A stretch of 57,792 nt of DNA from Moraxellaceae bacterium REDSEA-S32_B1 (lineage in GTDB: Bacteria; Pseudomonadota; Gammaproteobacteria; Pseudomonadales; Moraxellaceae). The position numbers and the translations under genes are program-made. The stretch is from the NCBI GenBank assembly GCA_001626925.1, contig LUOR01000047.1, positions 1-57,792 on the forward strand, in the 5' to 3' direction. The notes beneath the pieces are model-generated. The model searched no databases. It saw nothing but the letters and a program-made list of their open reading frames with translations, and was not told the origin of the DNA. Below are positions 28,760-40,834 of this stretch, piece by piece. Position 1 is the stretch's first letter. The number at the start of each line of letters is the position of its first letter.

Positions 28760-29056
28760 TTAATTTTTAAGCACATCGGCAATGCTTGGGTCTTTATTAA
28801 ATACAGACTTTGCATAAGGGCATAAAGGAATGATTTTTAAGTTTTTTCACCGAGCGAAGACGACTACTGCATCTAAAAGCTGACGACAGATACCTTGTCC
28901 ACGATAATCTTCTGACACATCGGTATGGTCAATAATAAACATGCCTTCTCCTGCCCATGTATATGCCATTTCTCCAGCGAGCTTTTCTTAGCCGTTATCA
29001 TTATATAGAGCTTGAAATAGACTATGTTTGCCATCGTCTTGTTGTTGAATATCCAT
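28760..29056 (-). pseudogene. Broken YjdJ-type GNAT N-acetyltransferase
   Basis: A 98-codon frame from ATG 29056 (good AAGGAAATA site) to TAA 28760, interrupted by two in-frame stops: TAA at 28988-28990 (codon 23) and TGA at 28847-28849 (codon 70). Reading through them gives a small GCN5-like acetyltransferase: a start MDIQQQDDGKHSLFQALYND, then MAYTWAGEGMFIIDHTDVSE, the acetyl-CoA loop YRGQGICRQLLDAVV, and LKIIPLCPYAKSVFNKDPS. The family is normally about 90-95 residues. There is no frameshift, so decay is recent or the reading is by point changes only. Stop-free expression looks impossible without readthrough. Confidence 0.88.
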
Positions 29057-29092
29057 ATTTATTTCCTTTTTAACTATTTCAGTTCTCCATGA

Positions 29093-29126
29093 GAAAAGCG
29101 CCAAAACTGACGTTTCGACGCTTTGA
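29093..29126 (-). terminator. Possible gyrB terminator
   Basis: Minus strand AAAGCG...CGCTTTT hairpin with an imperfect inner stem and a short T run, about 65 bases past the gyrB stop. Confidence 0.45.
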
Positions 29127-29189
29127 TTTTGACACTTTTAACTGAGCATGTTTGTGATGAAAAGTTAAAATACTGAGATGCTTTACAGA

Positions 29190-31724
<2,535 letters not shown>

Positions 31725-31769
31725 TCATTGCCAAAAGGTTTCAATCGATCGACATCGCATAAGATTGGT

Positions 31770-32849
31770 TTAGATTGAAACCGAACGCACTTGCCCAGAT
31801 TCGACACAATACAATTGATACGGCAACTGGATGTCATCCATATATTGTTGCACGGCTTGTTGATCTAAAGTGGTGAGGAAAACCTGACTACCTAATTGAT
31901 GCAAACGGCGTATTAATCGTTGTTGTGCCTGCGTATCGAGCTCTGCGGTTACATCATCCAATAATACCACAGTTTCCTTATTTGAGCGATTTAAAAGGGC
32001 AATTTGGGCCAGTTTCAGCGCCACGATCAGTAGCTTCTTTTGACCACGTGATAGCACTTCTTCGGCATAGCCAATTGGCGTTTTAAAGCGTAAATCTGCA
32101 CGATGCACACCATAATTTGTCGTGCGTCGATCAATGTCTTTTTGTAGACTTTGTGCAAGATGTTCAGACAAACCTAAATCGGTTGAAAAGCCTGCCACAT
32201 ATTCCAAATCAATCTCTAAATGTGGCAAGAGTAATTTGAGTTCTGCTTGTACATCCGCATGCCATTGACTCACGATCAATTCACGTAATAAATGAATCTG
32301 CTCACCTGAAGTCGCAAGCAATTGATCCCACGTTCTGACTTGTTCACGGCTGACAGGGTAGCTTTTGAGTAGGCTATTGCGTTGTTTCAATGCTCTTGCA
32401 TAGTTTTGCCATACCGCAAAAAAATCAGGTTCCACGTGAAACATGAGCCAATCTAACATTTGTCGACGAGGTTTTGCACCATGATCGATAATGTCTGTAC
32501 TTTGTGGCTCGATCACCTGTACAGGAAGTAATTTTGCCATTTGACCTTGTGTTGCCACACTATCGCCATTGACCCGCATGGTCTGTTCGCCACTGCTGAG
32601 CTTTTGCAAACCAATGCGATAGTCCTGCGACTGCGCATAGATCATGGTGTCGGCTTGATGATATTGGATATAGTGTTTTGGAATATGGGTACGAAAAGAA
32701 CGCCCTGTGGCAAGCAAATGAATCGCTTCGAGAATTGAAGTTTTTCCAGAACCATTTGCGCCATAGAAAATATTAAACGGTTGCAAATCATGCATTGCAA
32801 CCGTTTGGATATTTCGAAGTCGTTCGATACGCAGTTTTTGCAACAGCAT
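31770..32849 (-). CDS. recF: DNA replication and repair protein RecF
   Basis: 359 residues (E. coli 357). SMC-like ATPase that, with RecO and RecR, loads RecA at gaps. Walker [21 protein letters not shown] (about 27-46), the ABC signature [20 protein letters not shown] (about 269-288) and Walker [13 protein letters not shown] (about 303-314) are all present. The start lies seven bases after dnaN, a tight operon. A parS-like sequence (32428-32443) lies inside the coding region. Confidence 0.97.
   Translation of the reverse strand: MLLQKLRIERLRNIQTVAMHDLQPFNIFYGANGSGKTSILEAIHLLATGRSFRTHIPKHYIQYHQADTMIYAQSQDYRIGLQKLSSGEQTMRVNGDSVATQGQMAKLLPVQVIEPQSTDIIDHGAKPRRQMLDWLMFHVEPDFFAVWQNYARALKQRNSLLKSYPVSREQVRTWDQLLATSGEQIHLLRELIVSQWHADVQAELKLLLPHLEIDLEYVAGFSTDLGLSEHLAQSLQKDIDRRTTNYGVHRADLRFKTPIGYAEEVLSRGQKKLLIVALKLAQIALLNRSNKETVVLLDDVTAELDTQAQQRLIRRLHQLGSQVFLTTLDQQAVQQYMDDIQLPYQLYCVESGQVRSVSI
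32428..32443. promoter_or_regulatory. parS-like ParB-binding site inside recF
   Basis: GGTTCCACGTGAAACA: one mismatch (first base) from TGTTCCACGTGAAACA. Within the recF coding sequence. Confidence 0.72.
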
Positions 32850-32856
32850 TGGGGGA

Positions 32857-34011
32857 TTAGACTCGCATTGGCATCACGACATAGGTTTGCGCAGGCTGAT
32901 TTGGATCTTGAATCAATACTGATTGGTTGGATTCTGACATTTGCATTTGCACATCATCGCCATCCAATACATTCACCACATCAAGTAGGTATTGCGCATT
33001 AAATGACATTTCCAAAGTATCACCTTGATACTGCATGGCAAAATCTTCAACTGCTTCGTCTTGCTCTGGATTATTGGCTTTAAGCTGTAATATGTCAGCA
33101 TTAAAAGTCAAGAACACACCACGCAATTTTTCATTACTCAAAATTGCCACACGTTGCAAGGTTTGCTTAAAGGCATCGTGCGCCAAGGTTGCAATTTTAT
33201 CGCCACCTTTTGGAATCACACGACGATAATCAGGGAATTTACCATCAATGAGTTTAGTCGTGAAACGTACTACGATTGCTGATTCATTGTCTTTGCTTGG
33301 CTGTTCAATCGTCACATTCAATAGTTCACGACCAATCAAAATCGTTAACGGCAAATCTTCCACCGTTAACAGACGTTGTAACTCACCAACCGCTTTACGA
33401 GGTACGATGGCTTGTTGTACTTCTTCAGTATTTGAAGTTGCAGTCGCTTCAGATAATGCCAAACGATGTCCATCTGTAGTTACCGCACGCAATTGATTTT
33501 GTTCAATTTCTAACAAAGTGCCAGTGAGATAAAAACGTACATCTTGCACCGCCATGGCAAAAGATGTTTTTTCAAATAAATGTTTTAAAGCAACTTGTGA
33601 AACTTGGACTTCAGTGCCTTGTGCACCATCATTGGTCAATAACGGATAATCTTCCGCAGGCAAAGTGCCGAGTACAAAACGACTCTGACCAGACTTGAGT
33701 ACACAACGTTGATCGTCAGTCACTTGCAAATCCAGTAACGCTGAATTCGGCAAAGATTTGCAGATATCCATTAGCTTTCGAGCAGGCACAGTGCTTTCAC
33801 CTGCTTGGATACATGCCCCTGCTTCGAGCGCAGTACTTGCCACAAGCTCCACTTCGAGATCAGAACCAGTAATGGTTAATTCTGCATCGCTGACTTGGAT
33901 TTTGATATTGGACAAAATATTCATGGTATGACGACGTTCAACAGCCCCCATCACATGGGTCAATACATTGAGTAAAGTTTCTTTCGCTATCTTTAAATGC
34001 AAGCTAGTCAT
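32857..34011 (-). CDS. dnaN: DNA polymerase III sliding clamp (beta subunit)
   Basis: 384 residues (E. coli 366; Acinetobacter clamps are slightly longer). The dimeric ring that tethers Pol III and binds Hda, MutS and others. Seen: the start [20 protein letters not shown], the repeated domain pattern, [32 protein letters not shown] (about 171-184), [11 protein letters not shown], and the C-terminal YVVMPMRV that lines the partner-binding pocket. It follows dnaA after 212 bases, so it may have its own promoter as well. Confidence 0.97.
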   Translation of the reverse strand: MTSLHLKIAKETLLNVLTHVMGAVERRHTMNILSNIKIQVSDAELTITGSDLEVELVASTALEAGACIQAGESTVPARKLMDICKSLPNSALLDLQVTDDQRCVLKSGQSRFVLGTLPAEDYPLLTNDGAQGTEVQVSQVALKHLFEKTSFAMAVQDVRFYLTGTLLEIEQNQLRAVTTDGHRLALSEATATSNTEEVQQAIVPRKAVGELQRLLTVEDLPLTILIGRELLNVTIEQPSKDNESAIVVRFTTKLIDGKFPDYRRVIPKGGDKIATLAHDAFKQTLQRVAILSNEKLRGVFLTFNADILQLKANNPEQDEAVEDFAMQYQGDTLEMSFNAQYLLDVVNVLDGDDVQMQMSESNQSVLIQDPNQPAQTYVVMPMRV

Positions 34012-34223
34012 GAGTTAAAATCCAAATTTTCAGCAAAATATAATCAATATCGAAGGTAGAATAATGTGTAATGCGAATTGATTGAAATGAATGCTCAATC
34101 TAAGCATATTCAAGGACAATTGACAATTGATAATTTATTGCATTTTAAGTAAAAAGAAGCCATAAACCATCATGATAAATAAAACTAAGTTATTGAATTA
34201 AATTATTAATTTAATTTTATAAA

Positions 34224-35624
34224 TTAGCTTTGTAGTAAGCGATGTAAGTTTTTATAGTCATCATTAAAGCTTGGGTCTTGATTGCGTAGGCTTTGTACTT
34301 TTTCGCAGGCGTGCATCACCGTACTATGGTCACGTCCACCAAATGCCATACCAATCTCAGGATAGCTATCACCTGTCAGTTCACGTGCAAGTCCCATCGC
34401 CATCTGACGAGGACGAGCGTAAATTCGAGTGCGTTTCGGTCCAGTCAATTCTTTAAGTGGAATACGAAAATATTCACAGACTACTTTTTGAATATTTTCC
34501 ACACTGATATTTCGTGCACGAATCGCTAAAACATCTTTGAGCGACTCACGCACCACTTCTAAATCAATTGCTGAACCACGAAAACGTGCCGTTGCAACCA
34601 CACGGTTTAATGCACCTTCAAGTTCACGCACGTTCGCAACCACTTGCTGTGCAATAAACAAAGCACAATTGCGTGGTAAATCAATCTCGCTACTTTCAGC
34701 TTTTTTCAGCAAAATTTCGGTACGTGTTTCAATATCTGGAGGCTCAACACCAACCGATAAACCCCAAGAAAAACGTGAAACCAATCGAGGATCAAGCTCT
34801 GTTAACTCTTTTGGATAACGATCTGAAGTGAGAATAATTTGTTTAGATTCATCAAGTAAGGCATTAAAAGTATAGAAAAACTCTTGTAAGCTCGCTTCTT
34901 TACCCGCCAAAAGATGAATATCATCAACCAACATCAAATCCAGTGAACGACAATTTTTCTTAAATTCTTCAATTTTCTTACGCTGTAAGGCACTGACAAA
35001 ATCCTGCACAAAACTTTCTGCCGTCATGTACATGACTTTGGCATTCGGTTTTTGTTGCAATAACGCGTTGCCCACAGCTTGCATTAAATGCGTTTTACCC
35101 AAGCCCGTCGGACCATATAAGAATAATGGGTTGTGATCATCAGCACCCAACTTGGTCAGAACTTTACGGCAAGCATCTGCTGCCATTTGGTTGGAACGAC
35201 CTTCAACAAATAAATTGAAGTTCAATGCAGGATTGAGCTGACGAACTTTTCTCGGTTTTGCGCTGTCGTTTGAGGTTGCTTTTGCAAGTGGAACAGAGTG
35301 GTGTGTGGTGGTATTTTGTGAAGTTGCACTTTGCAAAGCAGCTGAAGTCGTTGCAGGTACTTCACTTTGTTTTAAAATATCTTTACCTGGACGTGATCCA
35401 ACCAATATATCGACTTGACGCACACGTCCTTCAGAGATCTGCTCAGCCATGATCGAAATGATTTCGTGATAATCCTTTTCGATATGACTCTTCCAATATG
35501 GACTTGGCACATACAGTTTTAAGCAATCTGGATGTTCTTCTGCCTCAAGTGGTCTGATCCACATGGTGAAGTGGTTATCAGACACATGCTTGCGTAAGCG
35601 TTCTAAACATTCTGCCCAAAGCAT
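34224..35624 (-). CDS. dnaA: Chromosomal replication initiator DnaA
   Basis: 466 residues (E. coli 467). AAA+ protein that opens oriC. Domain I MLWAECLERLRKHVSDNHFT is the helicase-interaction region. The linker (about 85-135) is Thr/Ser/Gln rich. Walker A is FLYGPTGLGKTHLMQAVGNA (about 172-191), Walker B SLDLMLVDDIHLL, and sensor II lies near residue 335. The DnaA signature at the C-terminus, GGRDHSTVMHACEKVQSL (about 428-445), contacts DnaA boxes. It is the first gene of the minus-strand replication operon and next to the origin, where DnaA is expected to control its own promoter through the boxes at 35756 and beyond. Confidence 0.98.
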   Translation of the reverse strand: MLWAECLERLRKHVSDNHFTMWIRPLEAEEHPDCLKLYVPSPYWKSHIEKDYHEIISIMAEQISEGRVRQVDILVGSRPGKDILKQSEVPATTSAALQSATSQNTTTHHSVPLAKATSNDSAKPRKVRQLNPALNFNLFVEGRSNQMAADACRKVLTKLGADDHNPLFLYGPTGLGKTHLMQAVGNALLQQKPNAKVMYMTAESFVQDFVSALQRKKIEEFKKNCRSLDLMLVDDIHLLAGKEASLQEFFYTFNALLDESKQIILTSDRYPKELTELDPRLVSRFSWGLSVGVEPPDIETRTEILLKKAESSEIDLPRNCALFIAQQVVANVRELEGALNRVVATARFRGSAIDLEVVRESLKDVLAIRARNISVENIQKVVCEYFRIPLKELTGPKRTRIYARPRQMAMGLARELTGDSYPEIGMAFGGRDHSTVMHACEKVQSLRNQDPSFNDDYKNLHRLLQS

Positions 35625-35639
35625 TGATGTCTCCCAATC

Positions 35640-36410
35640 CCTAACTATCTTTTTAAATTCAAAAAACGACCCATGCCCGACTTGTACTTTTCGGGGTCGA
35701 CATTCTAACCAAGTTCAATCACGCTGTCATAAGCCAATCGATGCGAATGCATAAATTATCCACAAATAAATGAATTTAAATTCAAAAAACGAATGTGGAT
35801 AACTATTTCTTCAAGCTGTGGATAAAATAACACGAAAACTTATCCACAATTTACTATTTTTAGATAAACATAGTTATACACAAGCTATCTATATGAATAT
35901 TTGAAACATAAAGATAAATTCCACAGAAAAACTGTGCTCTTATAATAACAAATTTAAATTTTAAATTTATAAATTTAAATTTAGATCTCCATGTATTGTG
36001 AACAACTCAAGCATAGAAGGTGATGATGGCTTCGTTATCAAAGTTGTTAAATTGCTCGTCTAGAGTCTTATTAAAAGCGAGATGTGTGTTTTAACTTCTA
36101 TAGTTTGAAACCTTGACCTTAGTGAAGAACTTTGAAAATCGCAGATCAAAGACTTAACTTTTTTGAATTTAAAAAAGCTTAAACATTACTTTGCAGTCTT
36201 ATACATGTCTTACTATGGACTTCTTAGATTAATAAGAATATGCATTTCAGTAATGATACATCGTAAAAAAAGAGCACAATAATAGTGATAAGATTCGATT
36301 GGTGTTTTGAATTCAAAAATCTATGATTAGGCTGTATACTCTGTTTTTGAATTTAAATTCAAAAAACACATCAATTTGTGGAAAACTTCCTACTTATCTG
36401 CACTTTTTGC
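35640..36410. other. Chromosomal origin of replication (oriC)
   Basis: A gene-free AT-rich segment between divergent dnaA and rpmH. Four perfect 9-mer DnaA boxes: 35756-35764 (+), 35794-35802 (-), 35817-35825 (-) and 35840-35848 (+). There is also a one-mismatch TTATACACA (35874-35882) and a degenerate TGTGGAAAA (36377-36385). AT-rich elements with the core TTTAAATTCAAAAAAC occur at 35652, 35775 and 36352. The last of these is a 22-nt perfect palindrome (36344-36365) and could help unwinding. The dnaA-rpmH location matches Pseudomonas-type origins. Confidence 0.9.
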
Positions 36411-36411
36411 A

Positions 36412-36440
36412 TTGACAGTTGAGGCTGAGATGCATAAAAT
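36412..36440 (+). promoter_or_regulatory. rpmH promoter (sigma70)
   Basis: TTGACA (36412-36417), 17-base spacer, TAAAAT (36435-36440). The start would be about 36447, leaving a 34-nt leader. It sits just outside oriC. Confidence 0.88.
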
Positions 36441-36480
36441 TGCGCACCTTTAATATTGAACATTGATTTGGAGTTTCGAG

Positions 36481-36615
36481 ATGAAACGTACATTCCAACC
36501 AAGTGAATTGAAACGTAAACGTGTTCACGGTTTCCGCGCTCGTATGGCTACTAAAGCTGGTCGTCAAGTGCTTGCTCGTCGTCGTGCAAAAGGTCGTCAC
36601 AGCCTTACAGTATAA
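36481..36615 (+). CDS. rpmH: 50S ribosomal protein L34
   Basis: 44 residues, exactly the family length. Reads [20 protein letters not shown], then [19 protein letters not shown] and ends SLTV. Very basic, binds 23S rRNA. The ATG is preceded by TTGGAGTTTCGAG. It is the first gene of the rpmH-rnpA-yidD-yidC-mnmE run leaving oriC, driven by a strong sigma70 promoter. Confidence 0.98.
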
Positions 36616-36711
36616 TCATTGCATTATACTGTGGTCTGTTGACTAAAGCTTGGTTTGATGCGTGCTACTATTGAATCAAAGCGAGCAACAAAAAATAATT
36701 TGTGAAATCGT

Positions 36712-37110
36712 ATGACATCTTATCCTTTTGGGGCAGATCAGCGATTATTATGCGCCAAAGATTTTTCGGGTGTATTTGATCACACGTTATTTAAAGTTCA
36801 TCAACCTAGCTTTTTAATCCTTGCAACAGCAAAACCAGTCGCAGCTACGGCACGGATTGGTTTAGTCGTTGCGAAGAAGAAAGTTCGACGTGCGCACGAG
36901 AGAAATCGTGTCAAGCGTATTAGCCGTGAAAGTTTTCGTTTACATCAGCGAGATTTGGCTGGCTTAGATATTGTGGTCTTACCCAAAATCGGTATAGAAA
37001 AAATATCGAATGCAGATTTGCATCAACAATTACAATTGGCATGGCAGAAGTTATCTAAACAATTTGCCAAACACCAACGCCAAAAATCACCTCTTTTAGC
37101 GTCTTCTTAG
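36712..37110 (+). CDS. rnpA: Ribonuclease P protein component
   Basis: 132 residues (E. coli 119). The protein cofactor of RNase P, which trims tRNA 5' ends with the catalytic RNA. The RNR signature region [20 protein letters not shown] followed by KRISRESFR is at about 43-71, and the start [20 protein letters not shown] is usual. It lies 96 bases after rpmH and 11 before yidD. Order and spacing are conserved across bacteria. Confidence 0.97.
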   Translation: MTSYPFGADQRLLCAKDFSGVFDHTLFKVHQPSFLILATAKPVAATARIGLVVAKKKVRRAHERNRVKRISRESFRLHQRDLAGLDIVVLPKIGIEKISNADLHQQLQLAWQKLSKQFAKHQRQKSPLLASS

Positions 37111-37121
37111 CGTGACTGCCA

Positions 37122-37442
37122 ATGCAAAAGCTACTTCATTGGTGTATTCGATTTTATCAAATTGCAATCAGTCCTTTGCTTGGACCACGTTGTCGTTACA
37201 TTCCTACTTGTTCTCAGTATGCGATCGAAGCGATTCAACTTCATGGTGCAACAAAAGGTGTGTATTATAGCGCCAAGCGGATTTGTCGATGTCATCCGTG
37301 GGGTGGTTATGGCTATGATCCTGTACCGAAAAAACCACTGCGATGTATTTCGTTGCAACTTTCTGATTCTCAAATCTCTTACGTTTATGTACCCTTGCGT
37401 GAACGTCAAAATAATTCAACTGTTTTCAATCATTTAGGGTAA
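37122..37442 (+). CDS. yidD: Membrane protein insertion efficiency factor YidD
   Basis: 106 residues. Conserved core [20 protein letters not shown] then [15 protein letters not shown] and the [15 protein letters not shown] motif (about 64-78). The family is about 70-85 residues; the extra C-terminal tail (from about 80) is not conserved. A membrane-associated helper of YidC-mediated protein insertion. Its stop is five bases before yidC, so translation is probably coupled. Confidence 0.95.
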   Translation: MQKLLHWCIRFYQIAISPLLGPRCRYIPTCSQYAIEAIQLHGATKGVYYSAKRICRCHPWGGYGYDPVPKKPLRCISLQLSDSQISYVYVPLRERQNNSTVFNHLG

Positions 37443-37447
37443 AAATT

Positions 37448-39169
37448 ATGCAACAATGGGCTCGATTTGCAATTCTCGGCGCCATGTTTGTGACGGCTTA
37501 TTTGCTCATCTTAGCGTGGCAAAAAGATTATGGTGGGGCGCAGGCTGAAACAGCACAACAAGCTGTTGCAGTTCAACAAAGTGCCAATACATCATCTGAT
37601 ATTCCATCAGCGCAGGCACAAGCAGCATCGGCGACAGATATTCCACAAGCCAATACAGCACAGACAGACACACCAGTTGCGTCGACTGCCAATTCTCAGC
37701 AATTGGTGACGGTTGCAACAGATATGTACAATGTCTGGATCGATCCAAAAGGTGGCGATATTGTGCGTTTGGAGCTGTTGTCACATGACAAGAGCAAAGA
37801 CAGTGATCAGCCTTTTGTGATGTTGCATAATGACAAAAATATCTATGTAGCGCAGTCTGGTTTGATTGGTGCGGATGGACCTGATAGCCGTACTCGTCCG
37901 ATGTATGAAGTTGATAAAAACAGCTATAGCATCGACGAAGCACAATCAACAGTCACCAAGGACGATACAGCACATAAAGTGCTTGAAGTACCAATGGTGT
38001 ACAAAACTTCTGATGGCGTAGAAATTTTTAAAATTTTTAAATTTACTTCAGGTGAATATCCGATTCAGGTGACACATCGTATCGTCAACCGTAGCGCAGG
38101 CAACTGGCAAGGTCAGATGTTTGGTCAGCTGAAACGTGACGACGCTGCCGATCCTGGTAAATCTGATCAAGGGATTTTTACGTTAGGCACCTTCTTAGGT
38201 GGTGCTTGGGGTACGCCTGAAGAGCATTATAACAAGTTAAAATTTGCCAATTTCAATGAAGAAAAATTGAATGTCCAAGCCAAAGAAGCTTGGGTAGCGA
38301 TTGTTCAACATTATTTTGTTTCGGCTTGGGTTCCTGATAAGAGTTACACCGCACAATTAGAATCACGTAATAGCAATGATATGCATATCATTGGTTTCCG
38401 TTCGCCATTGGTGAATGTGCCTGCGGGCAAACAATTCGATATCAGTGCGACTTTGTATTCTGGTCCAAAAATCCAATCTGAACTGAAAGAATTGGCAACG
38501 GGTCTGAACCAAACTGTAGACTATGGTTGGTTGTGGCCGATTGCAAAACTCTTGTTCTGGGGCTTGGAATTCTTCCATAACATCGTGGGCAACTGGGGCT
38601 GGGCAATTGTCTTATTGACCATTTTAGTCAAATTGATCTTATGGCCATTATCTGCAAAAAGCTATCGCTCAATGGCGAAGATGCGTGTCATCGCACCTGA
38701 AATGCAACGCATGAAAGAAGAGTTTGGCGATGACCGTATGCGCTTCTCGCAAGAGATGATGGCGCTGTATAAACGTGAACAGGTCAATCCGTTGTCAGGC
38801 TGTTTACCGCTATTGATGCAGATGCCAATTTTCCTTGCCTTGTATTGGGTATTGATGGAAAGTGTCGAGCTGCGTCATGCGCCGTGGATATTGTGGATTC
38901 AAGATTTATCGGCAATGGATCCGTGGTTTATTTTGCCACTGGTCATGGGTGCAACCATGTACTTCCAACAGATGTTGAACCCACAACCGACTGATCCAAT
39001 GCAAGCGAAAGTCTTCCGTTTGATGCCGATTATTTTCACTGTATTCTTGCTGTTCTTCCCTGCAGGTTTGGTGTTGTACTGGATCGTCAACAACTTGATT
39101 ACCATCGCGCAGCAATGGTTTATCAATAAGAGTGCTGAAAAACAAGGTTTAAGCACAGCGGCAAAATAA
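37448..39169 (+). CDS. yidC: Membrane protein insertase YidC
   Basis: 573 residues (E. coli 548). Inserts and folds inner-membrane proteins alone or with SecYEG. First membrane helix at about 6-24, then a Gln/Ala/Thr-rich periplasmic linker, the large beta-supersandwich P1 domain (about 85-345), and the five-helix core from IVGNWGWAIVLLTILVKLIL (about 379-398). This is followed by the coiled cytoplasmic loop with RMKEEFGDDRMRFSQEMMAL and the GCLPLLMQMPIFLALYW helix. The gene ends in the terminator at 39189. Confidence 0.97.
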   Translation: MQQWARFAILGAMFVTAYLLILAWQKDYGGAQAETAQQAVAVQQSANTSSDIPSAQAQAASATDIPQANTAQTDTPVASTANSQQLVTVATDMYNVWIDPKGGDIVRLELLSHDKSKDSDQPFVMLHNDKNIYVAQSGLIGADGPDSRTRPMYEVDKNSYSIDEAQSTVTKDDTAHKVLEVPMVYKTSDGVEIFKIFKFTSGEYPIQVTHRIVNRSAGNWQGQMFGQLKRDDAADPGKSDQGIFTLGTFLGGAWGTPEEHYNKLKFANFNEEKLNVQAKEAWVAIVQHYFVSAWVPDKSYTAQLESRNSNDMHIIGFRSPLVNVPAGKQFDISATLYSGPKIQSELKELATGLNQTVDYGWLWPIAKLLFWGLEFFHNIVGNWGWAIVLLTILVKLILWPLSAKSYRSMAKMRVIAPEMQRMKEEFGDDRMRFSQEMMALYKREQVNPLSGCLPLLMQMPIFLALYWVLMESVELRHAPWILWIQDLSAMDPWFILPLVMGATMYFQQMLNPQPTDPMQAKVFRLMPIIFTVFLLFFPAGLVLYWIVNNLITIAQQWFINKSAEKQGLSTAAK

Positions 39170-39188
39170 GCTGTTTTAAAACCACATC

Positions 39189-39219
39189 AACCGTCTAGGA
39201 TTTCTAGGCGGTTTTTTTA
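39189..39219 (+). terminator. Rho-independent terminator after yidC
   Basis: AACCGTCTAG / CTAGGCGGTT stem with one G-U pair, followed by seven T. mnmE therefore likely has its own promoter. Confidence 0.85.
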
Positions 39220-39285
39220 ATGCTGGCTATCAATGCCAATTCATGAAAAAATTCTTTAACTTCTTTTGTCGTAAATAATGTCACT

Positions 39286-40665
39286 ATGAGCCAATCCAAC
39301 ACGCCAATCCAAGCCACTCACCCCACGATTGCAGCGATAGCAACACCATCGGGGCGTGGCGGTGTCGGTGTGATTCGGCTCTCTGGTACAAAAGCATTTC
39401 AAATCGCTGAGGCACTGACGCAGAAAAAATTGCCTGAACCGCGAATGGCAGGATTTCGTCAGTTTTTTGATGAATCAGGTGAAGTGCTCGATGAAGGTTT
39501 GATTTTACGCTTTGCCAATCCATCCTCATTCACAGGCGAAGATGTGGTCGAGATACAAGGTCACGGTGGCGTAGTCATTCTCAACACCTTGTTAGCCCGT
39601 GTGTTGGCACTCGGTGCGACGGCGGCTAAAGCAGGCGAATTCTCCATGCGTGCTTTTGAAAATGGCAAAATGGATTTGGTCCAAGCCGAAGCCATAGCCG
39701 ATTTGATTGATGCGACTTCACAGGCGGCGGCACGTTCTGCGGTGCGCTCATTACAAGGTGCGTTTTCACTACGAGTCAATGAAGTCTTAGAAAAACTCAT
39801 TCATCTGCGTTTACACGTGGAAGCGGCGATTGATTTTCCTGAAGAAGAAATTGATTTTCTCGCAGATGGGAAAATTTTGGCGTTGCTTGAAGAAGTACAA
39901 TCTTCGGTGAAACAGGTGCAACTGTCCGCCAAACAAGGACAATTGCTCCGTGAAGGTTTGCAAGTGGTGATCGCAGGCAAACCTAATGCAGGCAAATCAA
40001 GCCTACTTAATGCCTTAGCAGGCAATGATCGAGCGATTGTCACCGATATTGCAGGGACAACGCGTGATGTTTTACATGAAAAAATCAGCTTAAATGGTTT
40101 ACCGATTACCCTTACAGATACAGCAGGATTACGTGATACAGGTGATGTGGTGGAGCAAGAGGGTATTCGCCGTGCTTATAAAGAGATTGTGCAGGCGGAT
40201 TTACGTTTGTTTGTCTATGACATGAGTGCAGAGCAACAACCGATTGCATTAGCACAGCAATTCTTTGCGGAATATATCGATCCGAAGCATCTGATCCTCA
40301 TCGCCAATAAAAGCGATCTCAGTGATGCGACACCACAAGTGGACAGTTTGGATGGCTACAAACGTGTGATTTTGTCGGCGAAGCAACAGCTTGGTATTGA
40401 TGACTTGATCGAAGTGATTACCCAATATGCAGGCTTTCAACCTGAGGAAGATAGCTTTATCGCACGGACACGACACTTAGATGCCATGCAACGCACGCAA
40501 GTTTATCTCGCAGAAGCTCGAGAACAGCTTGTAGAGTATCATGCGGGGGAATTGGTGGCGGAGTCACTACGACTTGCTCAAAACGCTTTAGGCGAGATTA
40601 CAGGTGAGTTTAGCGCTGATGATTTGCTAGGGAAAATCTTTGGCTCGTTCTGTATTGGGAAATGA
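39286..40665 (+). CDS. mnmE: tRNA uridine-5-carboxymethylaminomethyl synthesis GTPase MnmE
   Basis: 459 residues (E. coli 454). With MnmG it makes cmnm5U at the wobble position. N-terminal tetrahydrofolate-binding domain (IAAIATPSGRGGVGVIRLSG), central helical domain with SFTGEDVVEIQGHGG, the G domain (P-loop VVIAGKPNAGKSSLLNALAG at about 223-242, switch DIAGTTRD, DTAGL, NKSD) and the C-terminal CIGK carrying the catalytic Cys. The length is full. It is separated from yidC by a terminator and ends in a strong terminator. Confidence 0.98.
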   Translation: MSQSNTPIQATHPTIAAIATPSGRGGVGVIRLSGTKAFQIAEALTQKKLPEPRMAGFRQFFDESGEVLDEGLILRFANPSSFTGEDVVEIQGHGGVVILNTLLARVLALGATAAKAGEFSMRAFENGKMDLVQAEAIADLIDATSQAAARSAVRSLQGAFSLRVNEVLEKLIHLRLHVEAAIDFPEEEIDFLADGKILALLEEVQSSVKQVQLSAKQGQLLREGLQVVIAGKPNAGKSSLLNALAGNDRAIVTDIAGTTRDVLHEKISLNGLPITLTDTAGLRDTGDVVEQEGIRRAYKEIVQADLRLFVYDMSAEQQPIALAQQFFAEYIDPKHLILIANKSDLSDATPQVDSLDGYKRVILSAKQQLGIDDLIEVITQYAGFQPEEDSFIARTRHLDAMQRTQVYLAEAREQLVEYHAGELVAESLRLAQNALGEITGEFSADDLLGKIFGSFCIGK

Positions 40666-40722
40666 TTTTTACGCGAAAAAGGCTCATTTAAGCCCTAATG
40701 ATTTTAAAGTGATCTTTAAATC

Positions 40723-40752
40723 AAATCCCTAAGAGTCATCTTAGGGATTTTT
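40723..40752 (+). terminator. Rho-independent terminator after mnmE
   Basis: Perfect 12-bp arms (40723-40734, 40739-40750) around GTCA, then a T run. Confidence 0.93.
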
Positions 40753-40834
40753 TATTGAAAAGCATAAAAATGGTCACTGTACATCATGGCAATGTTTTGT
40801 ATATTGAAATAAACCTATTTTAGGAAAAAACAGG

